DNA of 64,000 nucleotides from JAHIQC01 sp964565645 (GCA_964565645.1 CAZMFQ010000008.1:62001-126000); one strand, 5' to 3'; positions 53,374-62,995 are shown, numbered from the stretch's first letter. Notes: generated by a model from the sequence alone, not told the origin. Numbers and translations: made by a program.

Positions 53374-54132
53374 CTAGCGTCCGACCCTCGTCCAGCGGCA
53401 CGCGTGCGCCTCGGCGAGTTCGAGGGCCTCGTAGAACACCACGCCCAGGAGCGCCATCCCGAGTATCCCGGCGAACATCGAGGCGTAGTCGATCCGCGCC
53501 CACGAGTCGACGATGTAGTAGCCCAGCCCGCTGTTGCCGCCGAACGACTCGGCCAGGAACAGCACCGCGACCGCGGTCCCGATCCCGATACGCAGCGCGG
53601 TGAAGATCTCGGGCAACGCGGCCGGTACGACCACGTGCCAAAGCACCTGCATCCGTGAGGCGCCGAGTGAGCGGACCGAGAGCACGCTCGCGGTCGGTAT
53701 CGAGCGGGCGGCGTCGCGGGCGGTGACGAGGATCTGGAAGAACACGATCAGCGTGATGAGCGCGATCTTGGACAGGTCACCCAGGCCGAGCAGCACGAGC
53801 AGCACGGGCAAGAGGACGACCTTGGGCACGGGATAGGCGAGGAAGATGAGCGGCGCGGCTATCGAATCGGCACGCGGTGAGCGGCCGAGCGCGAGGCCGA
53901 GAGGCACGGCGAGCAGCGTCCCGAGAGCAGTCGCGGCCAGGACACGCCAGGTGCTCACGAGCAGGTGCCCCGCGATCTCGGGACCGAAATCCTCGGCGAA
54001 GGCCGCGAACGCGGCGAGCGGACCCGGCAGCGCCGGGGAGTCGACCGCGAGCGAGAGCAGCTGCCAGCCCACCAGCAGCACGACCGACGCGCCGAGGTAC
54101 CCGAGCGCTTTGCGCGCGACGCGGCCGCTCAC
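53374..54132 (-). CDS. ABC transporter permease (SsuC/TauC/NrtB type)
   Basis: 252 residues with six membrane helices and the EAA loop (ALITLIVFFQILVTARDAARS ... GASRMQVLWHVVVPAALPEIF) that contacts the ATPase. It belongs with the ATPase at 54129 (4-bp overlap) and the binding protein at 54922 as one leftward operon. Confidence 0.9.
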   Translation of the reverse strand: MSGRVARKALGYLGASVVLLVGWQLLSLAVDSPALPGPLAAFAAFAEDFGPEIAGHLLVSTWRVLAATALGTLLAVPLGLALGRSPRADSIAAPLIFLAYPVPKVVLLPVLLVLLGLGDLSKIALITLIVFFQILVTARDAARSIPTASVLSVRSLGASRMQVLWHVVVPAALPEIFTALRIGIGTAVAVLFLAESFGGNSGLGYYIVDSWARIDYASMFAGILGMALLGVVFYEALELAEAHACRWTRVGR

Positions 54133-54908
54133 AGCGGTGCCCCCGCTTTGTGCAGCGCGCCCTCGGCCACGAGCAACCCGCGCACCTCGGTGACCTTGTG
54201 AAAGAACTCCTCGGTCATCCGGTACTCCGGGCTGCCCATACCCGGGTTCTCGACGATCTCGGTCACGCGGCCGGGCCTCGGCGATATCACGACGATCCGG
54301 CGGCCCAGGAACACCGCCTCGGCGATCGAGTGCGTCACGAGGACCGAAGCGTGGCCGCGCGTGCGCCAGAGCTCGAGGAGCAGGTCCTGCAGGTCCTCGC
54401 GGGTCAGCGCGTCCAGGGCCGAGAGCGGCTCGTCCATGAGCAGAAGGTCGGCGTCGAGCGCTATGGCGCGGGCCAGGCCGAGGCGCTGGCGCATCCCGCC
54501 GGAGAGCTCACCGGGATACGCGTCCGCGAACTCGGCGAGCCCCACGAGCGCGAGCGAGCGCATCGCCTGCTCGCGACGCTCGCGCGCGGGCACGCCCCGG
54601 ACCTGCAGCCCGAGGGCGGCGTTGGCGAGCACGGTCTTCCAGGGCAGCAGACCGAAGTCCTGCAGGATCAGAGCGGTCGTGCGCCGCGGTCCAGACAGCG
54701 TGGCCCCGTCGATTCGGACCTCGCCCTCGGTGGCGTGGAGCATCCCGGCGGCGAGCAGCAGCAGCGTGGACTTGCCGCAGCCGCTCGGGCCGATGATGGC
54801 GACGGGCTCACCCGCGCCGACGTCGAGGTCGACGCCCTCGAGGGCGCGCGTGATGCGCCCCACGCCCGCGTAGGTATGGCCGACCTTGGAAAACCGGAGT
54901 GACGCCAC
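54129..54908 (-). CDS. ABC transporter ATP-binding protein (SsuB/TauB type)
   Basis: 259 residues. Walker A GPSGCGKSTL near residue 40, Q-loop ILQDFGLLPW near 80, signature LSGGMRQRLGLARAIAL near 134, Walker B DLLLMDEPLSALD near 155 and the switch His in VTHSIAEAV near 192. It powers the permease encoded next. Confidence 0.93.
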   Translation of the reverse strand: MASLRFSKVGHTYAGVGRITRALEGVDLDVGAGEPVAIIGPSGCGKSTLLLLAAGMLHATEGEVRIDGATLSGPRRTTALILQDFGLLPWKTVLANAALGLQVRGVPARERREQAMRSLALVGLAEFADAYPGELSGGMRQRLGLARAIALDADLLLMDEPLSALDALTREDLQDLLLELWRTRGHASVLVTHSIAEAVFLGRRIVVISPRPGRVTEIVENPGMGSPEYRMTEEFFHKVTEVRGLLVAEGALHKAGAPL

Positions 54909-54921
54909 AGGGCAGGTCCCC

Positions 54922-55908
54922 TTACGGGGTGACCATCACGAGGTCCTCGTAGGTGACCGGCTTGCCCAGGAGCTTCTTGGTGTCCATCCAGGCCAGCACG
55001 GCGCTGATCTGCTCCTCGCTCGGCACGTCGGCCTTGGGGTAGGTGTTGATCTTGTAGCTGTCCTTGATGGGCTCGGGCAGCTTGGCCCGCTCGACCAGCG
55101 TGGCGCGGTACGCGTCGGGGTCCGCGTTGCCGAGGTCGACCGCTTCGTCCCAGACCTCGAGCAGCGCGGTCATCGACTCGATGCCGCCCGGAGAGACGAG
55201 GTACTCGTCGGAGAAGCCGAGGATCGTCTGCGAGAGGTTCTCGCCCTTGGTGTCATCGCCGAGGAGCTTGGCGCCCTGCGCCACGGCGAGCGAGAGGAAC
55301 GGCTCGGGGAGCGCGGCGGCTTTGAGCTGGCCCTTCATGAGCAACTCGAAGCGCACGGGGACCTTCTTGACCTCTTCTTTGGCCACCTTCTCGGCGGGGA
55401 CGCCGGCCTGCAGCATGAGCCCGTCGAGCACGTACTCCTGGATGGTGCCCGAGGAGGTCCCGACCGGCACGCCCGCGAGCGCGCTCAGGTCCTGGTATGC
55501 CGAGTCGGCGGGAACGACGATGCCGAAGCGGCCCTCTGCCGGAGTGGCGCCGAGCATCACGGTGCCGATGGTCACGCCCGAACCGCCCTGCTCGAGCAGT
55601 GCCGCAGCGATGATGTCACCCATGAACGCGTCGATCTCACCGGCGGTGAACGCCGCGTCACGCTCGGCGGCGGCCTGGAAGTCAACGAACGTGACGTCGA
55701 GGCCGGCCTTGGTGAACAGGCCCTCCTTCTCGGCGACCCACAGCGGGAGGCTGTCCTCGGTGGGCAGCACGCCGATACGCACAGGCGCGAGCTTGACGGG
55801 CTCCTCGGCGACCGGTTCCTCGGCGGGCTTCGCGGAGCAGCCAGCAAGCAGCGCGACGCTGATGGCGAGCGCGGTGAGCAGGGCGACGATGCGGCGGATC
55901 GCGGTCAT
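54922..55908 (-). CDS. ABC substrate-binding lipoprotein (NMT1/THI5-like)
   Basis: 328 residues. Signal peptide with lipobox LLAGC near residue 23. The mature part has RIGVLPTEDSLPLWVAEKEGLF near 43 and the domain motifs FMGDIIAAALLEQGG and VGTSSGTIQEYVLDGL. The family carries sulfonates, nitrate, thiamine precursors or riboflavin; the ligand is not clear. ATG 55908 is the only start giving a signal peptide. First gene of the transporter operon. Confidence 0.87.
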   Translation of the reverse strand: MTAIRRIVALLTALAISVALLAGCSAKPAEEPVAEEPVKLAPVRIGVLPTEDSLPLWVAEKEGLFTKAGLDVTFVDFQAAAERDAAFTAGEIDAFMGDIIAAALLEQGGSGVTIGTVMLGATPAEGRFGIVVPADSAYQDLSALAGVPVGTSSGTIQEYVLDGLMLQAGVPAEKVAKEEVKKVPVRFELLMKGQLKAAALPEPFLSLAVAQGAKLLGDDTKGENLSQTILGFSDEYLVSPGGIESMTALLEVWDEAVDLGNADPDAYRATLVERAKLPEPIKDSYKINTYPKADVPSEEQISAVLAWMDTKKLLGKPVTYEDLVMVTP

Positions 55909-55970
55909 GTTCAGTCCAATCCTCGGTCTTGTTCCGGATGCGGATCGGCCGGGTCGCGGCCTGGGGGCGC

Positions 55971-56573
55971 CTAGCAGTTGGGGCACAACGGGCGACGCAT
56001 GCGGATCTCGTCGCGCGAGGGGATGCCTGAGAACCCGGCGACGGCCGAACCCGTGTCGTCCACGAGCTTGCCCACGGCGATGTCGTAGATGGCGAAGGAG
56101 TGACGCTGATAGAAGTACAGGAGCGGTATGTCGTCGTTGGAAACGCCCACACGGATGGCCTGGATCCCGCGTTCGACTCCGTAGGAAGCCGCCGCGCGCA
56201 GCAGTGCGGAACCGACCCCGTGGCCCTGATAGTCCGGGTACACGGAGAGCAGAACGATCACGAGCTCCCCGCGATCGACCGCAAGCGAGAGCAACCCGCC
56301 GAGCTTGCCGTCCACCTCGGCGATCAGGTTGATCCCACGCAGGATGTCGAAGGTCCTGCCGAACGCGTCGACCTCGACCTCGCCGAGCGCGCGGTCGCAG
56401 ATCTCCTCGATGGCCGATCGGTCGGTGGGTCGTGCTTCGCGCACCACGAACGACAGATCCTCGGGCGTCTGGTGCTCGGCGCACGTGATCGTCATGCGCG
56501 CCTCGTTCAACGGCAGGTCGCGCCCGCACTGCGGACAGCGGTACTGCGGATATGGCATCTCGAACTCGTCCAT
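55971..56573 (-). CDS. GNAT acetyltransferase with N-terminal zinc ribbon
   Basis: 200 residues. An N-terminal zinc-knuckle-like part (RCPQCGRDLP, then ITCAEH) and a closing CPNC at the very C-terminus could bind one metal together. The GNAT core has VIVLLSVYPDYQGHGVGSALLRAAASYG near 112-140, the acetyl-CoA loop. The substrate is unknown. SD GGAGG before ATG 56573. Confidence 0.82.
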   Translation of the reverse strand: MDEFEMPYPQYRCPQCGRDLPLNEARMTITCAEHQTPEDLSFVVREARPTDRSAIEEICDRALGEVEVDAFGRTFDILRGINLIAEVDGKLGGLLSLAVDRGELVIVLLSVYPDYQGHGVGSALLRAAASYGVERGIQAIRVGVSNDDIPLLYFYQRHSFAIYDIAVGKLVDDTGSAVAGFSGIPSRDEIRMRRPLCPNC

Positions 56574-56745
56574 CACTGTGCCTCCATGTAGGTGCTCGTC
56601 CCGAAGCGCCTTCCTTTATATCGCTAACGCGCCCCGGGCGCACGACCGCTCACCGGGTGCGTCGGCCGGCAGGCGGCCACTGCGATAGAATCCCAGATGG
56701 TATCCGTGCGCAGTCAAACCGTCTTCCGCCCCGCCGAGGAGTCCC

Positions 56746-57630
56746 ATGCAGCTCCCCATCCCGCTTCTCGACTCACACCCGCTCGCGCCCACGGCGCTGG
56801 CCGCCGGCGAGGTGCTCTACACCGATCTGGACGGCACGCTGCTCGGCCCCGGCGGCTCCCTGCTCGTGGACGCGGCGGGCGCGCCGTCACTCACCGCCGC
56901 CTCGGCGGTCGTGGCCGTCAACCGCGCCGGACTCACGGTCGTACCCTGCACCGGACGCAACCGCTTCCAGACCCACGAGATCGCGCGGATGTGCGACTGG
57001 TCGGGATTCATCGCCGAGCTCGGCTGCGTGATGGTGCCTGGCCGAGGAGCGGCACCGCTGTACTTCACCGGCGACTGGGACTCCTCGGCCCTGCGCGCCG
57101 ACGAGACGCCTTTCGAAGCCATAACCCGCGCCGGAGCGCTCGACCTGCTCCGCGAGGCGTTCCCCGGGCGGATCGAGAACCACACCCCCTGGCACGTGAA
57201 CCGCGAGGCGACGCACGTGCTGCGCGGCAACATCGACGTCGACGCCGCCAGAACGCCCCTTCGCGGCCTGGACCTGCCCGTCGACATCATCGATAACGGC
57301 ATCATCAACCCGCCCGCCACCACGCTTTCGGGCGTAAGTGAGGTCCACGCGTACCACCTCCTGCCCGCCGGCGTCACCAAGGCCGGGGCGATCGCGACGG
57401 ACCGCGAACGCCGGGGCATCGCGGCGAGCGGGGCCCTCGCGATAGGCGACTCCGCTACTGACGTGCAGATGGCCGAGGAGGTCTCCCTCGCGGTCGTGGT
57501 CGGCCAGGCGGCCGAGGACGCGCGTGTGCTGGAGGCCGCGCAGGCCTACGGCAACGTCGCGCTGACCCGGGCCGCCAAGGGCGAGGGCTGGGCCGAGTTC
57601 GTCTCCGCGTGGATCGCCGCACGGGCCTGA
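56746..57630 (+). CDS. HAD-superfamily phosphatase (Cof/MPGP-like)
   Basis: 294 residues. Motif I YTDLDGTLLG near residue 25 (nucleophile and acid Asp), motif II VPCTGRNRF near 66, motif III Lys in GVTKAGAIATD near 210 and motif IV AIGDSATDVQMAEE near 233. The cap is type II, as in sugar-phosphate and mannosyl-3-phosphoglycerate phosphatases. Substrate not assigned. Confidence 0.85.
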   Translation: MQLPIPLLDSHPLAPTALAAGEVLYTDLDGTLLGPGGSLLVDAAGAPSLTAASAVVAVNRAGLTVVPCTGRNRFQTHEIARMCDWSGFIAELGCVMVPGRGAAPLYFTGDWDSSALRADETPFEAITRAGALDLLREAFPGRIENHTPWHVNREATHVLRGNIDVDAARTPLRGLDLPVDIIDNGIINPPATTLSGVSEVHAYHLLPAGVTKAGAIATDRERRGIAASGALAIGDSATDVQMAEEVSLAVVVGQAAEDARVLEAAQAYGNVALTRAAKGEGWAEFVSAWIAARA

Positions 57631-57725
57631 GCGAGCGCAAACGAGGTCCGCGATGCCGCTCGTCGTTGCCTTGAGACCGCTCGTAGGCGTATGATTCGTC
57701 TGCTCACCTCGGTTTCTTTGCACGC

Positions 57726-57960
57726 CGGTGAGCGTTGACATCGATCACGCAGGCTCCGTCCGTTACGGTGCGGCTCCTGTTCGAACACAGGCCACTGCCC
57801 GGAAATGTCGAGAGACGCCAATGGGTAGAACAGCCCTCTCCGGATTAAGGCGAAGGCTAAGGTGGCTGGGTTTGCAGGCGGGACATCTCCCGCTGCGTCC
57901 CGCGCATAACGCCGCGGGCGCGCCCTACGTCGGACAGTGCCAAAACCTCGACGAGGGAGG
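57726..57960 (+). ncRNA. M-box (ykoK) magnesium riboswitch
   Basis: The conserved M-box core is readable: GCAGGCTCC, GCGGCTCCTGTTCGAACACA, ACTGCCCGGAAATGTCGAGA, ACGCCAATGGGT, GGCGAAGGCTAAGGTGGCTG and CGGACAGTGCCAAAACCTCG. It matches the order of the Bacillus mgtE leader. A terminator follows at 58035. The downstream gene is MgtE-like, so high Mg2+ should switch the operon off. Confidence 0.88.
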
Positions 57961-58034
57961 GAGTCGCGGGAACCCGCCGAACCATCGGCACCGTACCGCG
58001 TTCCCGCGCGAAGTGCGCCTCCTCGGCGTGCTGC

Positions 58035-58072
58035 CCGCCCCTCGTCCGTACCGGACTCGAGGGGCGTTTTCG
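58035..58072 (+). terminator. Riboswitch-controlled terminator
   Basis: CGCCCCTCG(T)CCG pairs with CGGACTCGAGGGGCG (small bulge), then TTTTCGTTT. It sits between the M-box and the mgtE start. Confidence 0.82.
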
Positions 58073-58231
58073 TTTGTCGGACCTGTTGCCGTCAGAAGAG
58101 AACTTTCGTGAGACCTCCGAGTCAATAGGTCCCGGCTCCCGCGTCTGTGGGGTCCGGGACCCCACACACGACCCGCCGGCCGCGGGCGCCACGTGCGCAC
58201 GCGCTCGATTTCCGGAAGGGAGGGAGCAGCC

Positions 58232-60040
58232 ATGATCTACCTGTCCCAGATGCTGGGCAAGCCCGTCCTCGATGCGGACGGCACCGACATCGGCACCATC
58301 AGCGACATCGCGATCGCCACGGGCGAGATATTCCCCCGGGTGACCTCGCTCGCGTTCAAGGGCCCCGAGCGGACCCCCTTCATGCTGTCGTGGCGCAAGT
58401 TCGTCGCGGAGTTCGACGAGGACGGCGTGCGCCTCAACGTCCCCGCCAAAGACATCCGCTTCAGCTACCTGCAGCCCGACGAGGTCCTTCTGCACCGCGA
58501 CCTGCTCAACAAGCAGATCGTCGACACGCAGGGCATGAAGGTCGTCCGCGTCAACGACCTCAAACTCTCCGAGTCCCGCAACCAGCTGCGCCTCCTGGGC
58601 GCCGAGGTGGGCGTGCGCGGGATCCTGCGCGGGATCTCCCCCGTCGTCGAACGGATCGCCGAGAGCGCCTGGGGCCTGGTCGGCCGCGAGCTGCCCGAGA
58701 CCATCATCGCGTGGAACTACATGGACCTGCTCGACCGCGACCTGTCCCACGTACAGCTCTCAGTGACCCACAAGCGCCTCCACGAGCTGCACCCGGCCGA
58801 CGTGGCCGACATCCTCGAGAAGCTCTCCGCGACACAGCGCGCGAAGGTCTTCGAGCACCTCGACAACAACCAGGCGGCCGAGGCGATCTCCGAGCTCGAG
58901 GACGAGTTCCAGGCGGACGTCATCGACGACCTGGGCAGCCAGCGGGCCTCCGACATCCTGGGGATGATGGACCCCGACGACGCGGCCGACGTCATCGGCG
59001 ACCTGCCGTACGACAAGGCCGAGATGCTGCTGCGCCTCATGGGCGTGCGCGAGGCGCGCGCGATCCGCTCGCTCCTGGGCTACAAGGAGAAGACCGCCGG
59101 CGGCATCATGACGCCCGAGGTCACCACCGTGACCGAGCAGATGAGCATCCACGACGTCATCGAGTTCCTGCGCGGCGAGGCCGCGGAGCACGAGAGCATC
59201 TACTACATCTACGTGGTCGAGGGCGACAACCACCTCGAAGGCGTGATCTCGCTGCGCGACCTCATCATGTCCGAGCCGCACGTCAAGGTGAGCGAGATCG
59301 TCAGCCGCGACCTCATCACCGTGGACGCCGACGACGACCAGGAGGACGTCGCCGAGACCATGAGCAAGTACGACCTGCTCGCGCTGCCGGTCATCGACGA
59401 GACCGGCAAGCTGCTGGGTATCGTGACCGTCGACGACGCCCTCGACGTCCTTGAGGAGGAGTCCGCCGAGGACCTCGCGCTCGCGACCGGCTCGATGCGC
59501 AAGCTCGACGCGGGCGCGTGGAGCTGGCTCGGCAAGAAGAGCGGCTGGCTCATCGTGTGGCTCGTACTCGGCGTCGGCGCAGCGCTCATACTCTCGCTGT
59601 TCTCCGAGACTCTGGCAGCGTTCGCGCCGGTCGTCTTGTTCATCCCGCTCGTGCTGCGCCTGTCCGAGGAGATCTCGAGCCACTCGCTCGCCGTGCTCAT
59701 CGAGGCCGGCGACCCCGAGGAGCGTCCGGGCTTCTGGCGCCAGCTCACCATCGACCTCATGGTGGGCGTGGGCCTCGGGCTCGTGAGCGGGCTCATCGCG
59801 TTCGCGCTGCTCGAGCTCGCCAAGACCCCACTCGAGGCGGTGATCGCCGTGAGCGCGGCGGTCGCGCTCACCGTCGTGGCGATGGCCGCCCTCGGGGCCC
59901 TCGTGCCCCTGGTTGCGCTGCGCTCCGACGGCTCGGGCTGGCGCGCGCCCACGGCGCTCATCTCGACCGGGTTCGCCGCTGTGGGACTGTCGGTCTACCT
60001 CGTCCTGGCCACGCAGCTGCACGATCTCGTGCGGCTCTAG
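58232..60040 (+). CDS. MgtE-like magnesium transporter with N-terminal PRC-barrels
   Basis: 602 residues. N-terminal PRC-barrel-like segments (LSQMLGKPVLDADGTDIGTI, then RDLLNKQIVDTQGMKVVRVN) lie before the MgtE N domain (LHPADVADILEKL ... DPDDAADVIGDLP). A CBS pair (TPEVTTVTEQMSIHDVIEFL ... SRDLITVDADDDQEDVAE) and five membrane helices follow. The membrane part diverges from classical MgtE: the GGNxGxQ region is replaced by PLVLRLSEEISSHSLAVL. It may be an Mg2+ channel variant or a regulator of the next gene. SD GAAGGGAGGGAG. Confidence 0.85.
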   Translation: MIYLSQMLGKPVLDADGTDIGTISDIAIATGEIFPRVTSLAFKGPERTPFMLSWRKFVAEFDEDGVRLNVPAKDIRFSYLQPDEVLLHRDLLNKQIVDTQGMKVVRVNDLKLSESRNQLRLLGAEVGVRGILRGISPVVERIAESAWGLVGRELPETIIAWNYMDLLDRDLSHVQLSVTHKRLHELHPADVADILEKLSATQRAKVFEHLDNNQAAEAISELEDEFQADVIDDLGSQRASDILGMMDPDDAADVIGDLPYDKAEMLLRLMGVREARAIRSLLGYKEKTAGGIMTPEVTTVTEQMSIHDVIEFLRGEAAEHESIYYIYVVEGDNHLEGVISLRDLIMSEPHVKVSEIVSRDLITVDADDDQEDVAETMSKYDLLALPVIDETGKLLGIVTVDDALDVLEEESAEDLALATGSMRKLDAGAWSWLGKKSGWLIVWLVLGVGAALILSLFSETLAAFAPVVLFIPLVLRLSEEISSHSLAVLIEAGDPEERPGFWRQLTIDLMVGVGLGLVSGLIAFALLELAKTPLEAVIAVSAAVALTVVAMAALGALVPLVALRSDGSGWRAPTALISTGFAAVGLSVYLVLATQLHDLVRL

Positions 60041-60058
60041 GACCGGACCGAGCGCCCG

Positions 60059-61309
60059 ATGAACCCCGAGAACACCAAGAAGCGGGGACGCCTGCTCATA
60101 CTCCTGTCCGTGCTCGGACCGGGGCTCATCGCCGCATCGGCGGGCAACGACTCCGGCGGCATCTCGACGTACTCGGTGGCCGGCGCCAAGTTCGGCTACG
60201 ACACGCTGTGGATGATCTTCGTGATGACGTTCTCGCTCGTCATCGTGCAGGAGACCGCCGCACGTATGGGGGCGGTGACCGGCAAGGGGTTCTCGGCGCT
60301 CATCCGCGAGCGCTTCGGCGTGCGCCTGACCCTGTTCGCGATGCTCGCGCTGCTGGCCTCCAACGCCGCGACCAGCGTGGCGGAGTTCGCGGGCATCGCC
60401 GCCTCGATGGAGCTCTTCGGCATATCCAAGTATATCGCGGTGCCGCTCGGAGCGTTCATCGTGTGGCTGCTCGTGGTGCGAGGCTCGTACCGCAACGTCG
60501 AGAAGGTCTTCCTCGTGCTCTCTGCGGTGTTCATCGCCTACGTGTTCGCGGCGGTGCTCGCCAAGCCGGATTGGGCGGAGGTCGCCCGCGCGACCGTGGT
60601 GCCGCACTTCACGATGTCACGCGATTTCATCACGCTCGTGATAGCGACGGTCGGTACCACCATCGCGCCATGGATGCAGTTCTTTGTGCAGTCGAACATG
60701 GTCGACAAGGGTGTGAGCGTCAAAGAGCTCGGCTTCCAGCGCGTCGACGTCATCGTCGGCGCGGTGCTCGCGAACATCATCGCCTGGTTCATCATCGTCA
60801 CGACCGGCACCCTGCTCCACCCCGCGGGCATCCAGGTGACCGACGCCGCGCAGGCGGCCTCGGCGCTCGCGCCTGTGGCCGGCTCCTACGCGCAGACGCT
60901 CTTCGCCGTCGGGTTGCTCTCGGCCTCGCTGCTCGCGGCCTGCGTGCTCCCGCTGACCGCCGCCTACGCGATCTGCGAGGCGTTCGGCTGGGAGGCCGGC
61001 ATCGACCGCTCCTGGTCCGAGGCGCCGGCGTTCAACGGTATCTACACCTTCGTCATCGCGTTCGGCGCGCTCGTGATCCTGCTGCCGGGCCTCGACCTCA
61101 TCAAGATCATGGTGTTCTCCCAGGCCATCAACGGCGTGCTGTTGCCGTTCCTGCTCATCTTCATGATGGGCATCGTCAACGACCGCCACATCATGGGGCG
61201 CTACTCCAACGGACCGGTCTACAACATCCTGTCCTGGACGACGATCATCGTGGTCATCGGCCTGACCGTCGCGCTGCTCGCCATGACCGTGCTGGGGCTG
61301 GGCGCGTGA
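60059..61309 (+). CDS. NRAMP-related divalent-cation transporter (NRMT-like, probable Mg2+)
   Basis: 416 residues with about 11 membrane helices. The canonical TM1 DPGN is AGNDSGGISTYS here and the TM6 A-x-x-M region is WMQFFVQSN, the pattern of NRAMP-related magnesium transporters rather than Mn/Fe transporters. The M-box upstream and MgtE-like neighbour support Mg2+ as substrate. It starts 18 bp after mgtE and its stop overlaps the next gene. Confidence 0.85.
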   Translation: MNPENTKKRGRLLILLSVLGPGLIAASAGNDSGGISTYSVAGAKFGYDTLWMIFVMTFSLVIVQETAARMGAVTGKGFSALIRERFGVRLTLFAMLALLASNAATSVAEFAGIAASMELFGISKYIAVPLGAFIVWLLVVRGSYRNVEKVFLVLSAVFIAYVFAAVLAKPDWAEVARATVVPHFTMSRDFITLVIATVGTTIAPWMQFFVQSNMVDKGVSVKELGFQRVDVIVGAVLANIIAWFIIVTTGTLLHPAGIQVTDAAQAASALAPVAGSYAQTLFAVGLLSASLLAACVLPLTAAYAICEAFGWEAGIDRSWSEAPAFNGIYTFVIAFGALVILLPGLDLIKIMVFSQAINGVLLPFLLIFMMGIVNDRHIMGRYSNGPVYNILSWTTIIVVIGLTVALLAMTVLGLGA

Positions 61310-61896
61310 GCGCGCACGCCGACAAGGCGCGCGTCAGGCTCGCCGCGCGTTCGGCGCGTCAGGGCATACCCGCGCAGGAGCGCGTGCCCGCGGCGCTGGC
61401 GGCATGCGAGCGTGCGCTGGCGTTGCCGCAGGTGGTCGCGGCCGGGCGCGTGCTCGGCTTCGCCGCCGCCCCCGAGGAGCTCGACCCCGCACCCCTTCTC
61501 GACGCGCTTCGGGCCGCTGGCGCCACGGTGTGCCTGCCCAGGATCACCGGCCCCGGATCGCTGTCGCTCCACGTCTGCGGATCCGCCGAGGAACTGGAGC
61601 CCGGCCCGTTCGGGATCCGCCAGCCCTGCGCCGTCTCCGAGGAGGCACTGGCCGACTCGATCGACCTCGTGATCGTGCCCGGTGTGGCGTTCGACCCGGC
61701 AGGCGGGCGTCTGGGATTCGGTGGCGGCTACTATGACCGGCTGCTCGCCGGGATGCCGCGTGCGTACCGGATCGCTCTGGCCTTCGACGGCCAGATCGTC
61801 GAAGCGGTCCCCGCCGAGGAGCACGACGAGCGCGTCGACGCGATCGTCACGCCTTCGCGCGTCATCGTGACTACGGGGCGAGCTCGTCGAGTGTGA
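61306..61896 (+). CDS. 5-formyltetrahydrofolate cyclo-ligase
   Basis: 196 residues. The hallmark GGRLGFGGGYYDRLL near residue 134 binds ATP, and IVPGVAFDPAG precedes it. The enzyme makes 5,10-methenyl-THF from 5-formyl-THF, ATP and Mg2+. The GTG start overlaps the transporter stop, so it is part of the magnesium operon, perhaps only by convenience. Its 3' end overlaps the convergent deacetylase gene by 26 bp. Confidence 0.9.
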   Translation: MSAHADKARVRLAARSARQGIPAQERVPAALAACERALALPQVVAAGRVLGFAAAPEELDPAPLLDALRAAGATVCLPRITGPGSLSLHVCGSAEELEPGPFGIRQPCAVSEEALADSIDLVIVPGVAFDPAGGRLGFGGGYYDRLLAGMPRAYRIALAFDGQIVEAVPAEEHDERVDAIVTPSRVIVTTGRARRV

Positions 61897-62995
61897 CGAA
61901 CGTGTAGCCCTGCTTCTTGAGCTCCCGGATGATCGAACGGAGCGACTCGACCGTCGCCGACCGGTCGCCTCCTCCGTCATGCATCAGGACGACCGTACCG
62001 GGCCTGGCGCTGAGAACGACCTTGCGCACGATCGTAGGGGCCGGGGGCTTGCGCCAGTCCTGGGGGTCGACGGTCCACATGGCGACCCGGAGGCCGAGCC
62101 GCGAACTCTCCGGCCCCACAGCGGGAGCCATCATCCCGCCGGGCGGTCTGAACCATCTCGACTTGACCCCTGCCACCTTCTGAATGGCCGCCTGGCCCTC
62201 GTATATCTGTGCCCGGACCTGCTCGGGCGTGGCGCGTGAGAGGTACGCGTGGCTCTGCGTGTGATTGCCGATGGTATGCCCCTCGTCACGGACACGTCTG
62301 ACCAATGCCGGATAACGGTAGACCTGCCGGCCGATCATGAAGAACGTGGCCTTCACGTTCTCGCTCTTGAGCACGTCGAGCACCTGCGCGGTATACGTCG
62401 GCCATGGGCCATCGTCGAACGTGAGGGCGACGACCTTGTCACCCTTTCTCGGCACGAAGCGCCTGACGACCATCGGCTGCGCCGCCAGCACCACCGTGCT
62501 CGTCGACACGATGCCCGAGTACTCACCCACGACGCGCTCCTCGATCCCGACCGAGCCGAGACTCACCAGGGCCATGAGCGCCCCCTCGCCCTCGAACGCG
62601 ACCTCGATCGGGATCGGCACGCGCGTCGTCACACTCGACTCGACCACGTCGGTGCCGGGCCGGCTCGTGAGCCGGTCCCCGTCCGCCAGACGCGTGCCTC
62701 GATCGAGCGTCACGCCACCGCGCATGATCGTGGGCACCTGCCCGCCGCCCTGAACGACCACGGTCCCTTCGATACTCATCAGGTCGCCGGGTCGCGAAGT
62801 CCAGCCCCGCTCCACGAGATCGGAGACCACAGCGCCGCTCGGCAGCGCGTGGGGCGTCCCGTCGACGGTGACGTCCACCCGCGCGAACGAAGGGATCCCC
62901 ACCGCGATCAACGCGGCGAGCAGCACCGTTGCGGCAGAGAGATGAAGGCGCGGGAACCGATGCTCCGGCGCGTGTTCCACGTGATATGAGCCCAT
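61871..62995 (-). CDS. Polysaccharide deacetylase (NodB) with N-terminal DUF348-like domain
   Basis: 374 residues. A single N-terminal membrane helix (LLAALIAVGIPSFA) precedes a DUF348/G5-like beta region (DVTVDGTPHALPSGAVVSDL), then the NodB domain: motif 1 TFDDGPWP near 200, motif 2 HTQSHAYLS near 252 and motif 3 RWFRPPGG near 287. VVLMHDGGGD near 345 completes the site. It likely removes acetyl groups from wall glycan outside the membrane. The start is set at the ATG 62995 preceding the helix. Confidence 0.88.
   Translation of the reverse strand: MGSYHVEHAPEHRFPRLHLSAATVLLAALIAVGIPSFARVDVTVDGTPHALPSGAVVSDLVERGWTSRPGDLMSIEGTVVVQGGGQVPTIMRGGVTLDRGTRLADGDRLTSRPGTDVVESSVTTRVPIPIEVAFEGEGALMALVSLGSVGIEERVVGEYSGIVSTSTVVLAAQPMVVRRFVPRKGDKVVALTFDDGPWPTYTAQVLDVLKSENVKATFFMIGRQVYRYPALVRRVRDEGHTIGNHTQSHAYLSRATPEQVRAQIYEGQAAIQKVAGVKSRWFRPPGGMMAPAVGPESSRLGLRVAMWTVDPQDWRKPPAPTIVRKVVLSARPGTVVLMHDGGGDRSATVESLRSIIRELKKQGYTFVTLDELAP

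Noticed and set aside
54922..56643. Long N-terminal extension of the ABC substrate-binding protein
   Set aside because: The extension overlaps the GNAT gene antisense to its codon use and would bury the lipoprotein signal at 55908.
58760..60607. Long leftward open frame over the mgtE and NRAMP genes, and long rightward frame from 59518
   Set aside because: High-GC shadow frames. Composition is Arg/His/Gly-rich without domains, while the chosen frames have clear families. Only the 3' part of the rightward frame (from 61306) is real.
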